DNA from: JBCCYM01 sp039190005
GTDB lineage: Bacteria; Pseudomonadota; Gammaproteobacteria; UBA12402
Reading direction: 5' to 3'
Assembly (NCBI GenBank): GCA_039190005.1
Contig: JBCCYM010000003.1
Coordinates: forward strand, 1 to 64,000
Length of the DNA: 64,000 bases
Shown here: piece by piece, positions 36,032-45,368 of the stretch
Layout of the letters: each line of letters opens with the position of its first letter
Numbering within the stretch: the first letter of the stretch is position 1
The notes under the pieces: generated by a model
Databases searched by the model: none
Seen by the model: only the letters and a program-made list of their open reading frames with translations
What the model was told of the DNA's origin: nothing
Made by a program: the position numbers and the translations under genes

Positions 36032-36906
36032 TAGATAACGCGACTGATGGCATTGTTTTACTGAATAAAGCCGTGGGCGTGTCATCGAATCAGGCGCTGC
36101 AAAAAGTAAAACGACTATTTAAAGCCAAAAAAGCGGGACATACTGGCAGTTTAGATGTGCTCGCCTCAGGTATGCTGCCTATCTGCCTAGGCGAAGCCGT
36201 TAAATTCTCGCGCTTTCTTCTCGATGCTGATAAATCTTATCAAACAACCCTACGCTTCGGTCAAACAACCGACACTTATGACGCTGAGGGCGATATTATT
36301 AGCAGTGCTTCTACAACAGCTATCACAAGAACTGATATTGAACAGACATTGACACAATTTCGTGGTGATTTAAAACAAACGCCACCCATGTTTTCCGCGC
36401 TCAAACACAAAGGACAACCATTATATAAATTAGCACGACAAGGTATTCACATCGAACGCCCAGCGCGTCATGTCTCTATTTATCGCCTGGAATTACTGGC
36501 ATGGGATAATCCTGATTTAACATTGGCAATACATTGCAGTAAAGGCACGTATATTCGCAGCTTAGCATACGACATTGGTATGGCATTAGGTTGTGGCGGC
36601 CATGTACTGCGTTTACACCGCACCGCGGTAAATGGCTATAACAGCGCACAGATGTTTAGTTTAGAACAACTCGCTGAACTCGACAAATCCACCCTGCGCC
36701 CTGTTGATGACATGCTAACAGACTATGCTATTTTAGAGCTTAATGATGAGCAGTATGCGCGTCTATATAAAGGGCAAAAACAAATGGTTGATCAAACAAC
36801 AGCGCAAGGTCTATTCAGACTGTATTATAATAATCGTTTTATCGGATTAGGCGACATTGAAAATCATATTCTCAAAGCAAAACGTTTGTTGCAATTTTTC
36901 TCATAA
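36028..36906 (+). CDS. truB: tRNA pseudouridine(55) synthase TruB
   Basis: A 292-residue enzyme making pseudouridine 55 in the T-loop of tRNAs. The catalytic aspartate is in GHTGSLDVLASGMLPICLGEA (Asp near residue 43). RFGQTTDTYDAEGD and CSKGTYIRSLAYDIG are further family motifs. Length is near the E. coli 314. It is the last gene of the metY-truB operon; rpsO, the usual next gene, is absent. Confidence 0.95.
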   Translation: MIDNATDGIVLLNKAVGVSSNQALQKVKRLFKAKKAGHTGSLDVLASGMLPICLGEAVKFSRFLLDADKSYQTTLRFGQTTDTYDAEGDIISSASTTAITRTDIEQTLTQFRGDLKQTPPMFSALKHKGQPLYKLARQGIHIERPARHVSIYRLELLAWDNPDLTLAIHCSKGTYIRSLAYDIGMALGCGGHVLRLHRTAVNGYNSAQMFSLEQLAELDKSTLRPVDDMLTDYAILELNDEQYARLYKGQKQMVDQTTAQGLFRLYYNNRFIGLGDIENHILKAKRLLQFFS

Positions 36907-37016
36907 CTGGAAAGTGACCATCACAAAAATATGCTAAAGCGTAAGTTTTTTATTTTTTACAGAGTCATATTTTTGGAGATCACTAATTTTTAAGCTTATC
37001 AAAAATGCCCTTATTA

Positions 37017-37232
37017 TTAACAACCTTCTGTACATGTCATGGTAGCAGACATAGCATTAATATACGGGTTCTGTTTCTGTAAAGAAGTACTTTTTTTATA
37101 ATAATAGTTATTATCATCATCATTAGTAGTGATGGTAGGATTTTCATCTAGAAACTCTACGACATGGCCATCATCATCATCAAACACTAAATACACATCA
37201 TGCAATATAAAATTTTCATCAACTTGAAGCAC
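37017..37232 (-). CDS. Small acidic protein, possibly the second half of the upstream secreted protein
   Basis: A 71-residue frame with a GTG start that overlaps the TAG of the upstream gene (TAGTG). It has Asp-rich stretches (VFDDDDG, NDDDNNYYY), three cysteines near the end and no recognised domain. It could be a separate coupled protein, or the continuation of the upstream protein after a -1 shift on the T-run just before the TAG. Nothing indicates its role. Confidence 0.4.
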   Translation of the reverse strand: MLQVDENFILHDVYLVFDDDDGHVVEFLDENPTITTNDDDNNYYYKKSTSLQKQNPYINAMSATMTCTEGC

Positions 37233-37585
37233 TAAAAACTAACATCATTTTCACCATTAAACATAAAAGAATACGACGATGCTTGTAAACAATTCAGCAA
37301 TTGCTTGTAATCTTCGTCAGGTGTGACAGAAGCATTGGTAAAATATACTGTATCATCGACACCTATATTTACTGGTTCTTCCTTTTGAATATCACTATTA
37401 CTAAAATTCAATTTCCCAGAACAATTACTGCCATCAGGTAAGGAAATATTGACAGAGTACTGCGTATATGGCAAAAAGTAAGAACCATCTGAATCTGCAA
37501 GTGCCGGGTAGGTATAAGTCATTGCCAACAAAAATAAAGTCGTGATAATAGGTACTTTTGCTGTAAGACATGTTTTTGTATTCAT
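37232..37585 (-). CDS. Hypothetical secreted protein
   Basis: A 117-residue protein with a clear signal peptide (hydrophobic residues 10-27, cleavage likely after YPALA). The mature part of about 85 residues contains two cysteines that could form a disulphide (SNCSG and LLNCLQ). AGGAG stands before the ATG, so translation is likely. I do not recognise the family. The last codons run AGT-TTT-TAG, and a -1 shift would fuse it to the next frame, giving one protein of about 190 residues. Confidence 0.6.
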   Translation of the reverse strand: MNTKTCLTAKVPIITTLFLLAMTYTYPALADSDGSYFLPYTQYSVNISLPDGSNCSGKLNFSNSDIQKEEPVNIGVDDTVYFTNASVTPDEDYKQLLNCLQASSYSFMFNGENDVSF

Positions 37586-37740
37586 AGTTAATCTCCTATA
37601 AATGTTAATTATTAAAATCTATTATAGTCAATAATTTTCACTTTTAAGATTTCAGTTCAATTAAATTTTGGAAAATCTTAGAGAGTGTTGAAATAACCAT
37701 ATACTGGGTAGTAGATGCCCTTCTCATATTATTCGTACAA

Positions 37741-37758
37741 TTGTCACATTGCTGTCAT
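37741..37758 (+). promoter_or_regulatory. Pho-box-like site upstream of ugpB
   Basis: TTGTCACATTGCTGTCAT: two TGTCA-containing half-sites spaced 11 bases apart, as in the E. coli PhoB box (CTGTCAT-4-CTGTCAY); by eye 14 of 18 bases fit. It lies about 50 bases before the ugpB start, consistent with activation under phosphate limitation as in enterobacterial ugp. Confidence 0.6.
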
Positions 37759-37759
37759 T

Positions 37760-37779
37760 TTTTAATGTTAACATTAAAA
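37760..37779. promoter_or_regulatory. 20-bp perfect palindrome in the ugp promoter region
   Basis: TTTTAATGTTAACATTAAAA is a perfect palindrome directly after the Pho-box-like site, where the -10 element would be expected. It may bind a second regulator such as a dimeric repressor. Confidence 0.5.
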
Positions 37780-37808
37780 GTTGATAAATTAGCAAACATC
37801 AATTATAA

Positions 37809-39113
37809 ATGCTTAAATACCTACTTTTGATTCTATCCCTTTGCTTCGCTAGCGCATCCGCGATACAAGCAAAAACACGTATTGTATTTTGGCATTCCAT
37901 GGGCGGTCAATTAGGCGTGATTCTTAATCATTTGGTCAAGGAATTTAATGACTCACAACATCAATATGTCGTCGATGCCATTTATAAAGGACAGTATGCG
38001 GAATCACTCACCTCCACTGTGGCCGCGTTTCACGCGCATAAAGCCCCGGATCTAGTTCAAGTTTTTGAGGTGGGCACAGCCACGATGTTAAGTTCAAAAG
38101 CGGCTATTGTGCCTGTTTATCGTCTAATGAAAGATAATAATATACCGCTTAGCAGTCAGCAATTTTTTCCAGCCATTGGTGGTTATTACTCAAACACAAA
38201 AGGACAGTTAATGGCATTTCCTTTTAACAGCTCTTCACCGGTACTCTATTATAATAAAGAAGCATTCCGCATGGCGGGACTAAATCCTAATAAACCACCA
38301 AAAACCTGGCCACAGCTAGAAGCAGACAGTAAGCAATTATTAAAAGCGGGTTATCAATGCGGCTTTACCACCGCTTGGCCCTCCTGGATACAGTTAGAAG
38401 TGTTTAGCGCTTGGCATAATAAACCCTTCGCGACACAGGGTAATGGTTTATTAGGCAATAATCCTCGTGTTAAATTTAATTATCCATTGCTAGTAAAACA
38501 TATTGCCACACTGGGACGTTGGCAAAAAGAGCATATTTTTGAATATGGCGGGCAAGAAAGTAACGCGATCGCTTTGTTTGAAACAGGTGTTTGCCCAATG
38601 ATAACTGATTCTTCAGGCGCGCTCGCGTCATTATCCAAGACAGTCAAATTTCCTTTAGCTGTGGGCTATTTACCTTACTGGCCAGCCGATGGTGTCCCGC
38701 AAAATACCTCGATTGGTGGCGCGGCATTATGGGTGATGGCGGGTCATAGCAAACATGAATATAAAGGTATCGCTGAGTTTCTACAATTTTTAGCAAAAGC
38801 AAAAATTCAAGCGTACTGGTCAGAAAAAACAGGCTATTTGCCGGTGACGATGGCCGCGTATAATTATATTAAAAATCAAGGCTACTACCAGCGTCACCCG
38901 AATCAAGAGATCGCCATAAAAGAACTCAATCATAAACCACCAACTCGCTATTCAAAAGGTATCCGCTTAGGCAATTACAGCTTGATTCGCAAAATAAATA
39001 GCAGCGCTATTGAAGCCGTCATGTCACAACAGATGACCGCCAAACAGGCTTTAGACAAAGCGGTTAAAGAAGATAATTTATTGTTGGAACAATTTCATCT
39101 GAGTATACAATAA
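37809..39113 (+). CDS. ugpB: Glycerol-3-phosphate ABC transporter, substrate-binding protein
   Basis: A 434-residue periplasmic binding protein with a signal peptide (cleavage likely after IQA). The mature start TRIVFWHSMGGQLG and the segments KAPDLVQVFEVGTATML, AFPFNSSSPVLYYNKEAF and GGAALWVMAG match UgpB, which binds sn-glycerol-3-phosphate and glycerophosphodiesters. It is first in a complete ugpBAEC set, three bases before ugpA. It can supply phosphate, glycerol and phospholipid backbone. Confidence 0.92.
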   Translation: MLKYLLLILSLCFASASAIQAKTRIVFWHSMGGQLGVILNHLVKEFNDSQHQYVVDAIYKGQYAESLTSTVAAFHAHKAPDLVQVFEVGTATMLSSKAAIVPVYRLMKDNNIPLSSQQFFPAIGGYYSNTKGQLMAFPFNSSSPVLYYNKEAFRMAGLNPNKPPKTWPQLEADSKQLLKAGYQCGFTTAWPSWIQLEVFSAWHNKPFATQGNGLLGNNPRVKFNYPLLVKHIATLGRWQKEHIFEYGGQESNAIALFETGVCPMITDSSGALASLSKTVKFPLAVGYLPYWPADGVPQNTSIGGAALWVMAGHSKHEYKGIAEFLQFLAKAKIQAYWSEKTGYLPVTMAAYNYIKNQGYYQRHPNQEIAIKELNHKPPTRYSKGIRLGNYSLIRKINSSAIEAVMSQQMTAKQALDKAVKEDNLLLEQFHLSIQ

Positions 39114-39115
39114 TC

Positions 39116-39991
39116 ATGCCTATTTTTCGCAATCGTTATTTACCTTATTTTTTCATTGCACCTCAAATTATTGTGACCCTGCTGTTTTTTATTTGGCCGG
39201 CATTGACAGCATTCAGGCAATCTTTCTTTCTCCAGGACGCTTTCGGTTTAAAGCATCATTTTATTGGTTTAAAGAACTATTATTTCTTACTCGCAAGCGG
39301 TAGTTATTGGCATTCAATTTTAATCACCTTATTGTTCAGCGCGGTTGTCGCCGTGTTTACTTTAGGACTTGCTTTATTTATTGCCACACTCGTGAATCGT
39401 GTGGTACGCTTTTCAACGGGCTATCGTGTCTTATTGATTTTGCCTTACGCGGTCGCGCCGGCAATTGCTGGGATCTTATGGCGATTTCTTTTTAATCCGG
39501 CTATTGGGATATGCAGTTATGTCTTATCCTTATTAGGTTACCATTGGAATTATTTACTCAATGGCAAACAAGCGTTTATTTTAATTTGTATCGCCGCCAT
39601 TTGGCAGCAATTCAGCTATAATTTTTTGTTTTTTGTTGCCAGTTTACAAGCGATTCCAAAGTCATTACTTGAAGCTGCGTCTATTGATGGCGCCAACGTT
39701 TGGCAACGGTTCTGGCATGTGATTTGGCCTTTACTGTCACCAACAACATTTTTTCTGTTGGTGATTAATGTGATCTACGCGTTTTTTGATACATTTGGTA
39801 TTGTGCAAACCGTCACCCAAGGTGGTCCGGCGAACGCGACCAACTTAGTTGTGTATAAAGTGTATAGTGATGGTTTCTTAGGCATGAATTATGGCAGCTC
39901 AGCGGCGCAGTCAGTCATCTTAATGCTGATTGTGATTTTCTTAACGGTTTTACAATTTAGATACGCGGAAAAAAAGGTACACTATCAATGA
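39116..39991 (+). CDS. ugpA: Glycerol-3-phosphate ABC transporter permease UgpA
   Basis: A 291-residue inner-membrane permease with six helices. The EAA loop EAASIDGANVWQRFWHVIWPLLSPT (about 182-206) contacts UgpC. The N-terminal segment PYFFIAPQIIVTLLFFIWPA fits the MalF/UgpA family. It overlaps ugpE by four bases (ATGA). Confidence 0.93.
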   Translation: MPIFRNRYLPYFFIAPQIIVTLLFFIWPALTAFRQSFFLQDAFGLKHHFIGLKNYYFLLASGSYWHSILITLLFSAVVAVFTLGLALFIATLVNRVVRFSTGYRVLLILPYAVAPAIAGILWRFLFNPAIGICSYVLSLLGYHWNYLLNGKQAFILICIAAIWQQFSYNFLFFVASLQAIPKSLLEAASIDGANVWQRFWHVIWPLLSPTTFFLLVINVIYAFFDTFGIVQTVTQGGPANATNLVVYKVYSDGFLGMNYGSSAAQSVILMLIVIFLTVLQFRYAEKKVHYQ

Positions 39992-40839
39992 TAAAGCATC
40001 GTTCATTATTGCTGACGATAGGCACCCATGTGATACTCGTCTTGTGGCTGTTCATCATGCTGTTTCCAATCTATCTCGCCCTGGCCACATCCAGCCATAA
40101 CGAACAATCTCTGTTACACGCGCCTATTCCGCTTAGTTTTGGCCATCATTTTTTACAGAATTACAAGTTGGTTTTATTCCATGGACTTAACGCCTTGGGC
40201 GGTATACCTGTTTGGGTGATGTTAAAAAACAGTTTAATCATGGCACTGCTTATCGCCTTTGGTAAAATCATTGTCTCTATCTTTGCCGCTTACGCGATTG
40301 TTTATTTTCGCTTTCCGTTGCGGATGTTTTTCTTTTGGCTGATATTTATGACATTGATGCTGCCAGTAGAAGTTAGAATTGTGCCAACGTTTCAAGTTGT
40401 CGCTGAATTTCATCTTATCGATAGCTATTGGGGGCTTTCTTTGCCTTTAATCGCCTCCGCGACAGCGACCTTTTTATTTCGTCAATTTTTTCGCACCATT
40501 CCCTCGGAACTGTTAGAAGCCGCGAGAGTAGATGGCGCCGGTCCGTTACGGTTTTTTCTTGATATTCTCCTGCCATTATCACGCACCAATATTGCCGCTT
40601 TGTTTATTATTATGTTTCTATACGGTTGGAATCAATACCTGTGGCCGTTACTGGCAACAACTACTGGCGATATGAGCACCATTGTCATGGGTATGCAACG
40701 GCTGGCGAATATAGCTGATCAAATCCCCCAGTGGAATTACATTATGGCGACAGCTATTCTGGCACTACTGCCACCGGTAGTGATTATCATCGTATTGCAA
40801 AAGCTATTTGTAAGAGGTTTGATTGATAGTGAAAAATAA
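39988..40839 (+). CDS. ugpE: Glycerol-3-phosphate ABC transporter permease UgpE
   Basis: A 283-residue six-helix permease, partner of UgpA. The EAA loop is EAARVDGAGPLRFFLDILLPLSRTNIAAL (about 179-207), and the C-terminus QKLFVRGLIDSEK has the family-typical VRGL-GA/EK pattern. It starts inside the last codons of ugpA and is followed by ugpC after 12 bases. Confidence 0.93.
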   Translation: MIKHRSLLLTIGTHVILVLWLFIMLFPIYLALATSSHNEQSLLHAPIPLSFGHHFLQNYKLVLFHGLNALGGIPVWVMLKNSLIMALLIAFGKIIVSIFAAYAIVYFRFPLRMFFFWLIFMTLMLPVEVRIVPTFQVVAEFHLIDSYWGLSLPLIASATATFLFRQFFRTIPSELLEAARVDGAGPLRFFLDILLPLSRTNIAALFIIMFLYGWNQYLWPLLATTTGDMSTIVMGMQRLANIADQIPQWNYIMATAILALLPPVVIIIVLQKLFVRGLIDSEK

Positions 40840-40851
40840 TAGGTTGGGTGT

Positions 40852-41973
40852 ATGTCTACATTAGAATTAAAAAACCTTAGTAAAAAATATAAGGATACCA
40901 CCATTATATCCGCGTTGGATGTATCGGTTAAAAGTGGCGAATTTGTTGTCATTGTCGGACCTTCCGGTTCCGGCAAATCAACCTTGCTGAGAATGGTTGC
41001 CGGCCTTGAAGACATCAGCGGCGGCGATATTATTTTAAATGGACAACCCATTAGCAAGCTTGAACCCAAAGATAGAGATATCGCCATGATATTTCAAAAC
41101 TATGCTTTATATCCGCATATGACTGTGTTTAACAATATGGCCTATGGTTTACGCATGCGTAAATTAGCAAAAACGGAGATCACAAAACGCATCAACCATA
41201 TTGCCAATATTTTAGGTTTGGAAAAATTATTGCAACGACTTCCTAGAGATTTATCAGGCGGACAACGACAACGCGTGGCGATGGGGCGGGCACTGGTCAG
41301 AAAAGCACAATTATTTTTGTTTGATGAACCCTTATCTAACCTTGACGCCAAACTGAGAGTCAAAACCCGTCTGGAAATTAAAAAACTACAAGATGACTTA
41401 AAAATAACCAGCTTGTATGTCACCCATGATCAAGTCGAAGCCATGACTTTGGCGGACCGTATTATCCTGTTGAATAGTGGAAAAATTGAGCAGATCGGCT
41501 CACCGCTTGAATTATATCTCAACCCTGCCAGTCAGTTTGTAGCTGGATTTATTGGTTCACCAAGTATGAACTTTGTCGACGTCAATTTAGAAAAGCAACA
41601 CTTGCTTTTGTCAAATGGCTCAAAAATTCAGTTAGATTATTTACCTGATACCAATAATACCCAAGTGGTGATGGGTATTAGACCGGAGATGTTAAAAGTT
41701 GTCGACCAACAAGAAGAAAAAAATTTCCCTCATATTTGTTTTACCATTGAATGGGTAGAAGCACTGGGCACGGATAGTTACGCTTATGGTAAATTAAGCG
41801 ACAGCAATACTTTATTCACCGTTAGATTATCGGGCAAATACCGTATCCACCGAGGTGATGTGTTAGATTTATTCATTGATCCAAAGTTTATTTATCTATT
41901 TGATAAACAATCTGGATTGAGAATTTCGCCTGAACTACCGACAACCCTGGGCGTCGATGTGCAAATCGCGTAA
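40852..41973 (+). CDS. ugpC: Glycerol-3-phosphate ABC transporter ATPase UgpC
   Basis: A 373-residue ATPase of the CUT1/MalK group. Walker A is GPSGSGKSTLL near residue 37, the signature is LSGGQRQRVAMGRAL near 135, and Walker B is LFLFDEPLSNLDAKLR near 155. The C-terminal ~130 residues form the OB-type regulatory (TOBE) domain, with MGIRPEML near 280. It energises UgpAE. Confidence 0.93.
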   Translation: MSTLELKNLSKKYKDTTIISALDVSVKSGEFVVIVGPSGSGKSTLLRMVAGLEDISGGDIILNGQPISKLEPKDRDIAMIFQNYALYPHMTVFNNMAYGLRMRKLAKTEITKRINHIANILGLEKLLQRLPRDLSGGQRQRVAMGRALVRKAQLFLFDEPLSNLDAKLRVKTRLEIKKLQDDLKITSLYVTHDQVEAMTLADRIILLNSGKIEQIGSPLELYLNPASQFVAGFIGSPSMNFVDVNLEKQHLLLSNGSKIQLDYLPDTNNTQVVMGIRPEMLKVVDQQEEKNFPHICFTIEWVEALGTDSYAYGKLSDSNTLFTVRLSGKYRIHRGDVLDLFIDPKFIYLFDKQSGLRISPELPTTLGVDVQIA

Positions 41974-41989
41974 TATTATTTATAGCGAT

Positions 41990-42436
41990 TTAACGACCGC
42001 TTCCCATTTGTCGCATCGGCATTTTATCAACGATCTTAAATACATTCTCAAGCATGGCATCGTCTTCTTTTTGTTGTGCGGGAAACGTGTATTTTAAATG
42101 ACCATCTTTACCAATAAGCGCGATTGAATTAGCAATTTTTTTAGTTAATTTCTGATCAACTGTCACCGTAACCGCCTGTTTGGTCTGAGGAAAAATCTGG
42201 TCATACGTGCTGGGCTTATTTTTATGCTGTCTGAAAACAAGCATCTCTCTATCATTTAACTGTGCCGCATAGTGATGCCAATCTATTGGTTTTTGCGTAC
42301 TTTGAGACGCGGTTACAGATGGTAATAACAAAATACGATGATGCCAGCGAAAGTCCGACAAGGATTTTGATTGCACACTGGCAAAAATAGATACGGGAAT
42401 AAACACCCCTAACAAAATTTTGCTTAAAAACTTCAT
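41990..42436 (-). CDS. DUF4174 domain protein, secreted
   Basis: A 148-residue protein with a signal peptide (cleavage probably near residues 20-25). The DUF4174 pattern is visible: LSDFRWHHRILLLP, REMLVFRQ, SIALIGKDGHLKYTFP and the closing IVDKMPMRQMGSG. DUF4174 has a thioredoxin-like shape but no catalytic cysteines here. GAGGT precedes the ATG. It is convergent with ugpC, 16 bases away. Function unknown. Confidence 0.85.
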   Translation of the reverse strand: MKFLSKILLGVFIPVSIFASVQSKSLSDFRWHHRILLLPSVTASQSTQKPIDWHHYAAQLNDREMLVFRQHKNKPSTYDQIFPQTKQAVTVTVDQKLTKKIANSIALIGKDGHLKYTFPAQQKEDDAMLENVFKIVDKMPMRQMGSGR

Positions 42437-42500
42437 AGCTTACCTCATTTATAATTAGAACTATTTCACAAACTATAACACGGCAAACATATATTACAAA

Positions 42501-43493
42501 CTAATGCATTAGCTCAATTGCCGATAATAACACATCAATACCCGCATTTTTTTGATGGATATGTTCACTTAAATAACGACGCCATTGTTTTCCTTTAGGC
42601 ACACCACGAAAAAACCCCATCAGATGCCGTAGCAGCGACGCTAAAGGGACACCTCGATCAAGCTGGCGCTGAACATAATGACTGTATTGCTGTAATATCT
42701 CTACAGCAGTCACTTGCTTGGTCGAGCAAGCGTAAAAATGCTGATCAATTTCACTTAAAAAATACGGCGCCTGATAGGCTTTACGCCCAATCATCACGCC
42801 ATCGACATTATGTAAATGCTGGTGAATGCTGTCATAATCACTAATGCCGCCATTGATAATGATTTCCAAATCCGGAAAATCACGTTTAAGCTGATAAACA
42901 CGTTGATATTGCAATGGTGGAATATCCCGATTTTGTTTCGGACTTAAACCTTGAAGCCAAGCTTTGCGCGCGTGAATAATAAATGTTTCGCAGCCCGTTC
43001 GCGCCACTGTCTCAATAAATTGATGCAAGGCTTGGTAACTATCCTGATCATCAACGCCAATACGTGTTTTAACCGTCACCGGAATAGCAACCACCGCTCG
43101 CATGGCGGCAACACAATCCGCCACCAATTGTGGTTCTTTCATCAGGCAAACACCAAAACGACCTGATTGCACACGATCGCTGGGACAACCAATATTCAAA
43201 TTAATTTCATCATAACCGTATTGCTCACCCAGTTTAGCGCAACGCGCTAATTCATCCGCAACACTACCGCCCAATTGTAAAGCGATGGGATGTTCTTCTT
43301 GATTAAATGATAAGAATCTTTCAGGACCAGCATGGCACACGGCTTTAGCAACCACCATCTCACTATAAAGCAACGCGTTCTTAGTCAGCAGACGAAAAAG
43401 ATAACGGCAATGTTTATCGGTCCAATCCATCATTGGCGCGATAGAAATTCTACGGTTTATGATTCGTTCACGCTCGCCAGGATCAGACATCAT
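42501..43493 (-). CDS. dusA: tRNA-dihydrouridine(20/20a) synthase DusA
   Basis: A 330-residue FMN enzyme reducing uridines 20/20a in tRNA. SIAPMMDWTDKHCRYLFR at the N-terminus, INLNIGCPSDRVQSGRFGVCLM with the catalytic cysteine (about residue 110), TRIGVDDQDSY and HARKAWLQGLSPKQNR mark the DusA branch and not DusB or DusC. The start overlaps the end of lapB, so both are likely cotranscribed. Confidence 0.94.
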   Translation of the reverse strand: MMSDPGERERIINRRISIAPMMDWTDKHCRYLFRLLTKNALLYSEMVVAKAVCHAGPERFLSFNQEEHPIALQLGGSVADELARCAKLGEQYGYDEINLNIGCPSDRVQSGRFGVCLMKEPQLVADCVAAMRAVVAIPVTVKTRIGVDDQDSYQALHQFIETVARTGCETFIIHARKAWLQGLSPKQNRDIPPLQYQRVYQLKRDFPDLEIIINGGISDYDSIHQHLHNVDGVMIGRKAYQAPYFLSEIDQHFYACSTKQVTAVEILQQYSHYVQRQLDRGVPLASLLRHLMGFFRGVPKGKQWRRYLSEHIHQKNAGIDVLLSAIELMH

Positions 43494-44656
43494 TTGTCTT
43501 CAGTCAGATAGGAATAGCGAATTTCTCCCCAAGATTTACAGCTGGGACAGAGCCAATGCATGGTTTTACCGGAAAAACCACAGGCCTCACATTTATAACG
43601 TGGATGCTCGGATTGTAGCTTTTCAGTCACACCATGCAATAATCGCAGCACAGCTTGCTCCGCTGGATTTGCCTTTGTCATTTTTAAAGTAATCAAATAA
43701 TGTAAACCCAGCATTGATGGATGCTTATTGACATAATCCACCAAGGCGTTGACAATCACCTCATCCTGGCACCAATTATTAAATTGCTCGACAATAATCA
43801 AAATGATGGGACTCTGCGGATATTTACGCAAAATTTCATGGATATACTGCTCTAATACGTCTTCCTCACCCAGAGATTGATAGGCTTCGCTCAGTAAAGT
43901 AATCACTTCAGATATAAAATTGGGATTTTTTTCACCAGCTTGGCGGTAAATACGAATGGCATGTTTATGTCTACCAGAGATATATTCCAACTCGCCAAGC
44001 AACAAACTGGCACGCACACAGTTTTTATCGACAGAAAGCGCTTGTTTTAAATAATTATAGGCGTTATCCGTACTGCCGCTTTCAATATCAATTTCAGCTA
44101 ACTCGCAATAGTAATGCGCGATTTGACGCTGCGTTGATTTGCCGGTTTCAAGCGCGATTTTTTGAGCGGTGTTTATCGCTTTTTCCCATGCTTTTTCTTG
44201 TTGATAGATATCCAATAAAAAACCTAGACTTCTTGGCGTATAGGCTTTTAATTCAACCAGTTTACTGAATAGTTTTTCAGCGCGGTCAAAAACACCGGCA
44301 CCAAGATAATCGGTAGCCAAAGCTAACATTGCCTCGTTACGATCTTCAGCGGTTAAACTCGGACGAGCGATTAAATTTTGATGAATACGGATAGCGCGGT
44401 TGACTTCACCTCGACGACGGAACAAATTACCCAACGCCAAATGTGTTTCAACCGTATCACTATCAACTTCCAACATTTTTATAAAGTGATCAACGGCTTT
44501 ATCCGGTTCTTCGTTTAATAAAAAATTTAAACCTTGCAAATAATCACGCGGCAAAGACTGACGTTGCGTCTTATCATCAGTACGCGAATACTGCAACAGG
44601 TATACCAGCAGTACACCAGCAAGTAATCCAACAAATAGCAATAACAACTGTGTCAT
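43490..44656 (-). CDS. lapB: Lipopolysaccharide assembly protein LapB
   Basis: A 388-residue membrane-anchored TPR protein (E. coli YciM 389). One N-terminal helix (about 3-20) is followed by about nine TPR-like repeats and a C-terminal rubredoxin-type zinc/iron site, YKCEACGFSGKTMHWLCPSCKSWG (two CxxC). LapB links LpxC to the protease FtsH and so limits lipid A synthesis. lapA-lapB order is conserved. Confidence 0.94.
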   Translation of the reverse strand: MTQLLLLFVGLLAGVLLVYLLQYSRTDDKTQRQSLPRDYLQGLNFLLNEEPDKAVDHFIKMLEVDSDTVETHLALGNLFRRRGEVNRAIRIHQNLIARPSLTAEDRNEAMLALATDYLGAGVFDRAEKLFSKLVELKAYTPRSLGFLLDIYQQEKAWEKAINTAQKIALETGKSTQRQIAHYYCELAEIDIESGSTDNAYNYLKQALSVDKNCVRASLLLGELEYISGRHKHAIRIYRQAGEKNPNFISEVITLLSEAYQSLGEEDVLEQYIHEILRKYPQSPIILIIVEQFNNWCQDEVIVNALVDYVNKHPSMLGLHYLITLKMTKANPAEQAVLRLLHGVTEKLQSEHPRYKCEACGFSGKTMHWLCPSCKSWGEIRYSYLTEDK

Positions 44657-44674
44657 ATGAAATTTTTATAGGGT

Positions 44675-44965
44675 TTAATTTTTATCTTTGATGGGAATGT
44701 CTCTTAAATTCTTGACTTCCTGTTCAGCGTTTTTTAGCTTTCGTCGCAAACGTCGAATTTTTAAACGTAGTGTAATCACACGAATAAAACCAATACCACC
44801 GCCAAGTAATACACCTAAAAACAAGCTGATTGCCAAAAGCAATGATAAAGCGACAGTAACATTGCCAAAATAATAATTAAAATCCACGGTTTTGGAATTC
44901 AACATGGCAAACATCGTGCCGAATACCACAATAACCAAGATAATAATATAACTGATTAGTTTCAC
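44675..44965 (-). CDS. lapA: Lipopolysaccharide assembly protein LapA
   Basis: A 96-residue protein with two helices (about 3-22 and 38-62) and a charged helical tail, the LapA/DUF1049 layout. The motif MLNSKTVDFNYYFG between the helices is typical. Start GTG with CAGGAG seven to eight bases upstream. It partners LapB in regulating LPS synthesis. Confidence 0.9.
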   Translation of the reverse strand: MKLISYIIILVIVVFGTMFAMLNSKTVDFNYYFGNVTVALSLLLAISLFLGVLLGGGIGFIRVITLRLKIRRLRRKLKNAEQEVKNLRDIPIKDKN

Positions 44966-45139
44966 TTTTTTCTCCTGACTATACTTAATAATAGTTTCTT
45001 CGTCATGCCTGTCTACACAGCAATGACTGATAAGATATTACCTGATATAAATCGGTGTAATGTAAACTAGTTTAGCATAACTGAATGTTAGCGAAAAGAT
45101 GAGATATGTGGATTCCCACACCTTGCCCGCCATTCCTGC

Positions 45140-45362
45140 ACCCCTTCGACAAGCTCAGGGACCGCAGGCTCAGGAACCACGCTTCGTCATGCTCAGGATA
45201 AAATCCAGGAGAAAAATGTGTATGGGTGTGGTTTTAATGTAGCAAGACATATATACACAAACTACCATACTGCTCTCAACAATATCGAGCGTATTGTCGA
45301 AAGAAAAAATCTCTATGCCTATAGTTTGTTCCCTGGATTCCCGCTTTCGCGGGAATGACGTA
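45140..45362. repeat. Composite repeat block upstream of lapA
   Basis: CTTCGACAAGCTCAGG-family copies lie at 45143-45191. An ATCCAGGAGAAAAA arm follows at about 45204-45218, then a stretch of about 95 unrelated bases, then CCTGGATTCCCGCTTTCGCGGGAATGACG at about 45331-45360. Compared with 17417-17501 this is the same hairpin element with an insertion in its spacer and a damaged left arm. Confidence 0.7.
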
Positions 45363-45368
45363 GGGAGA

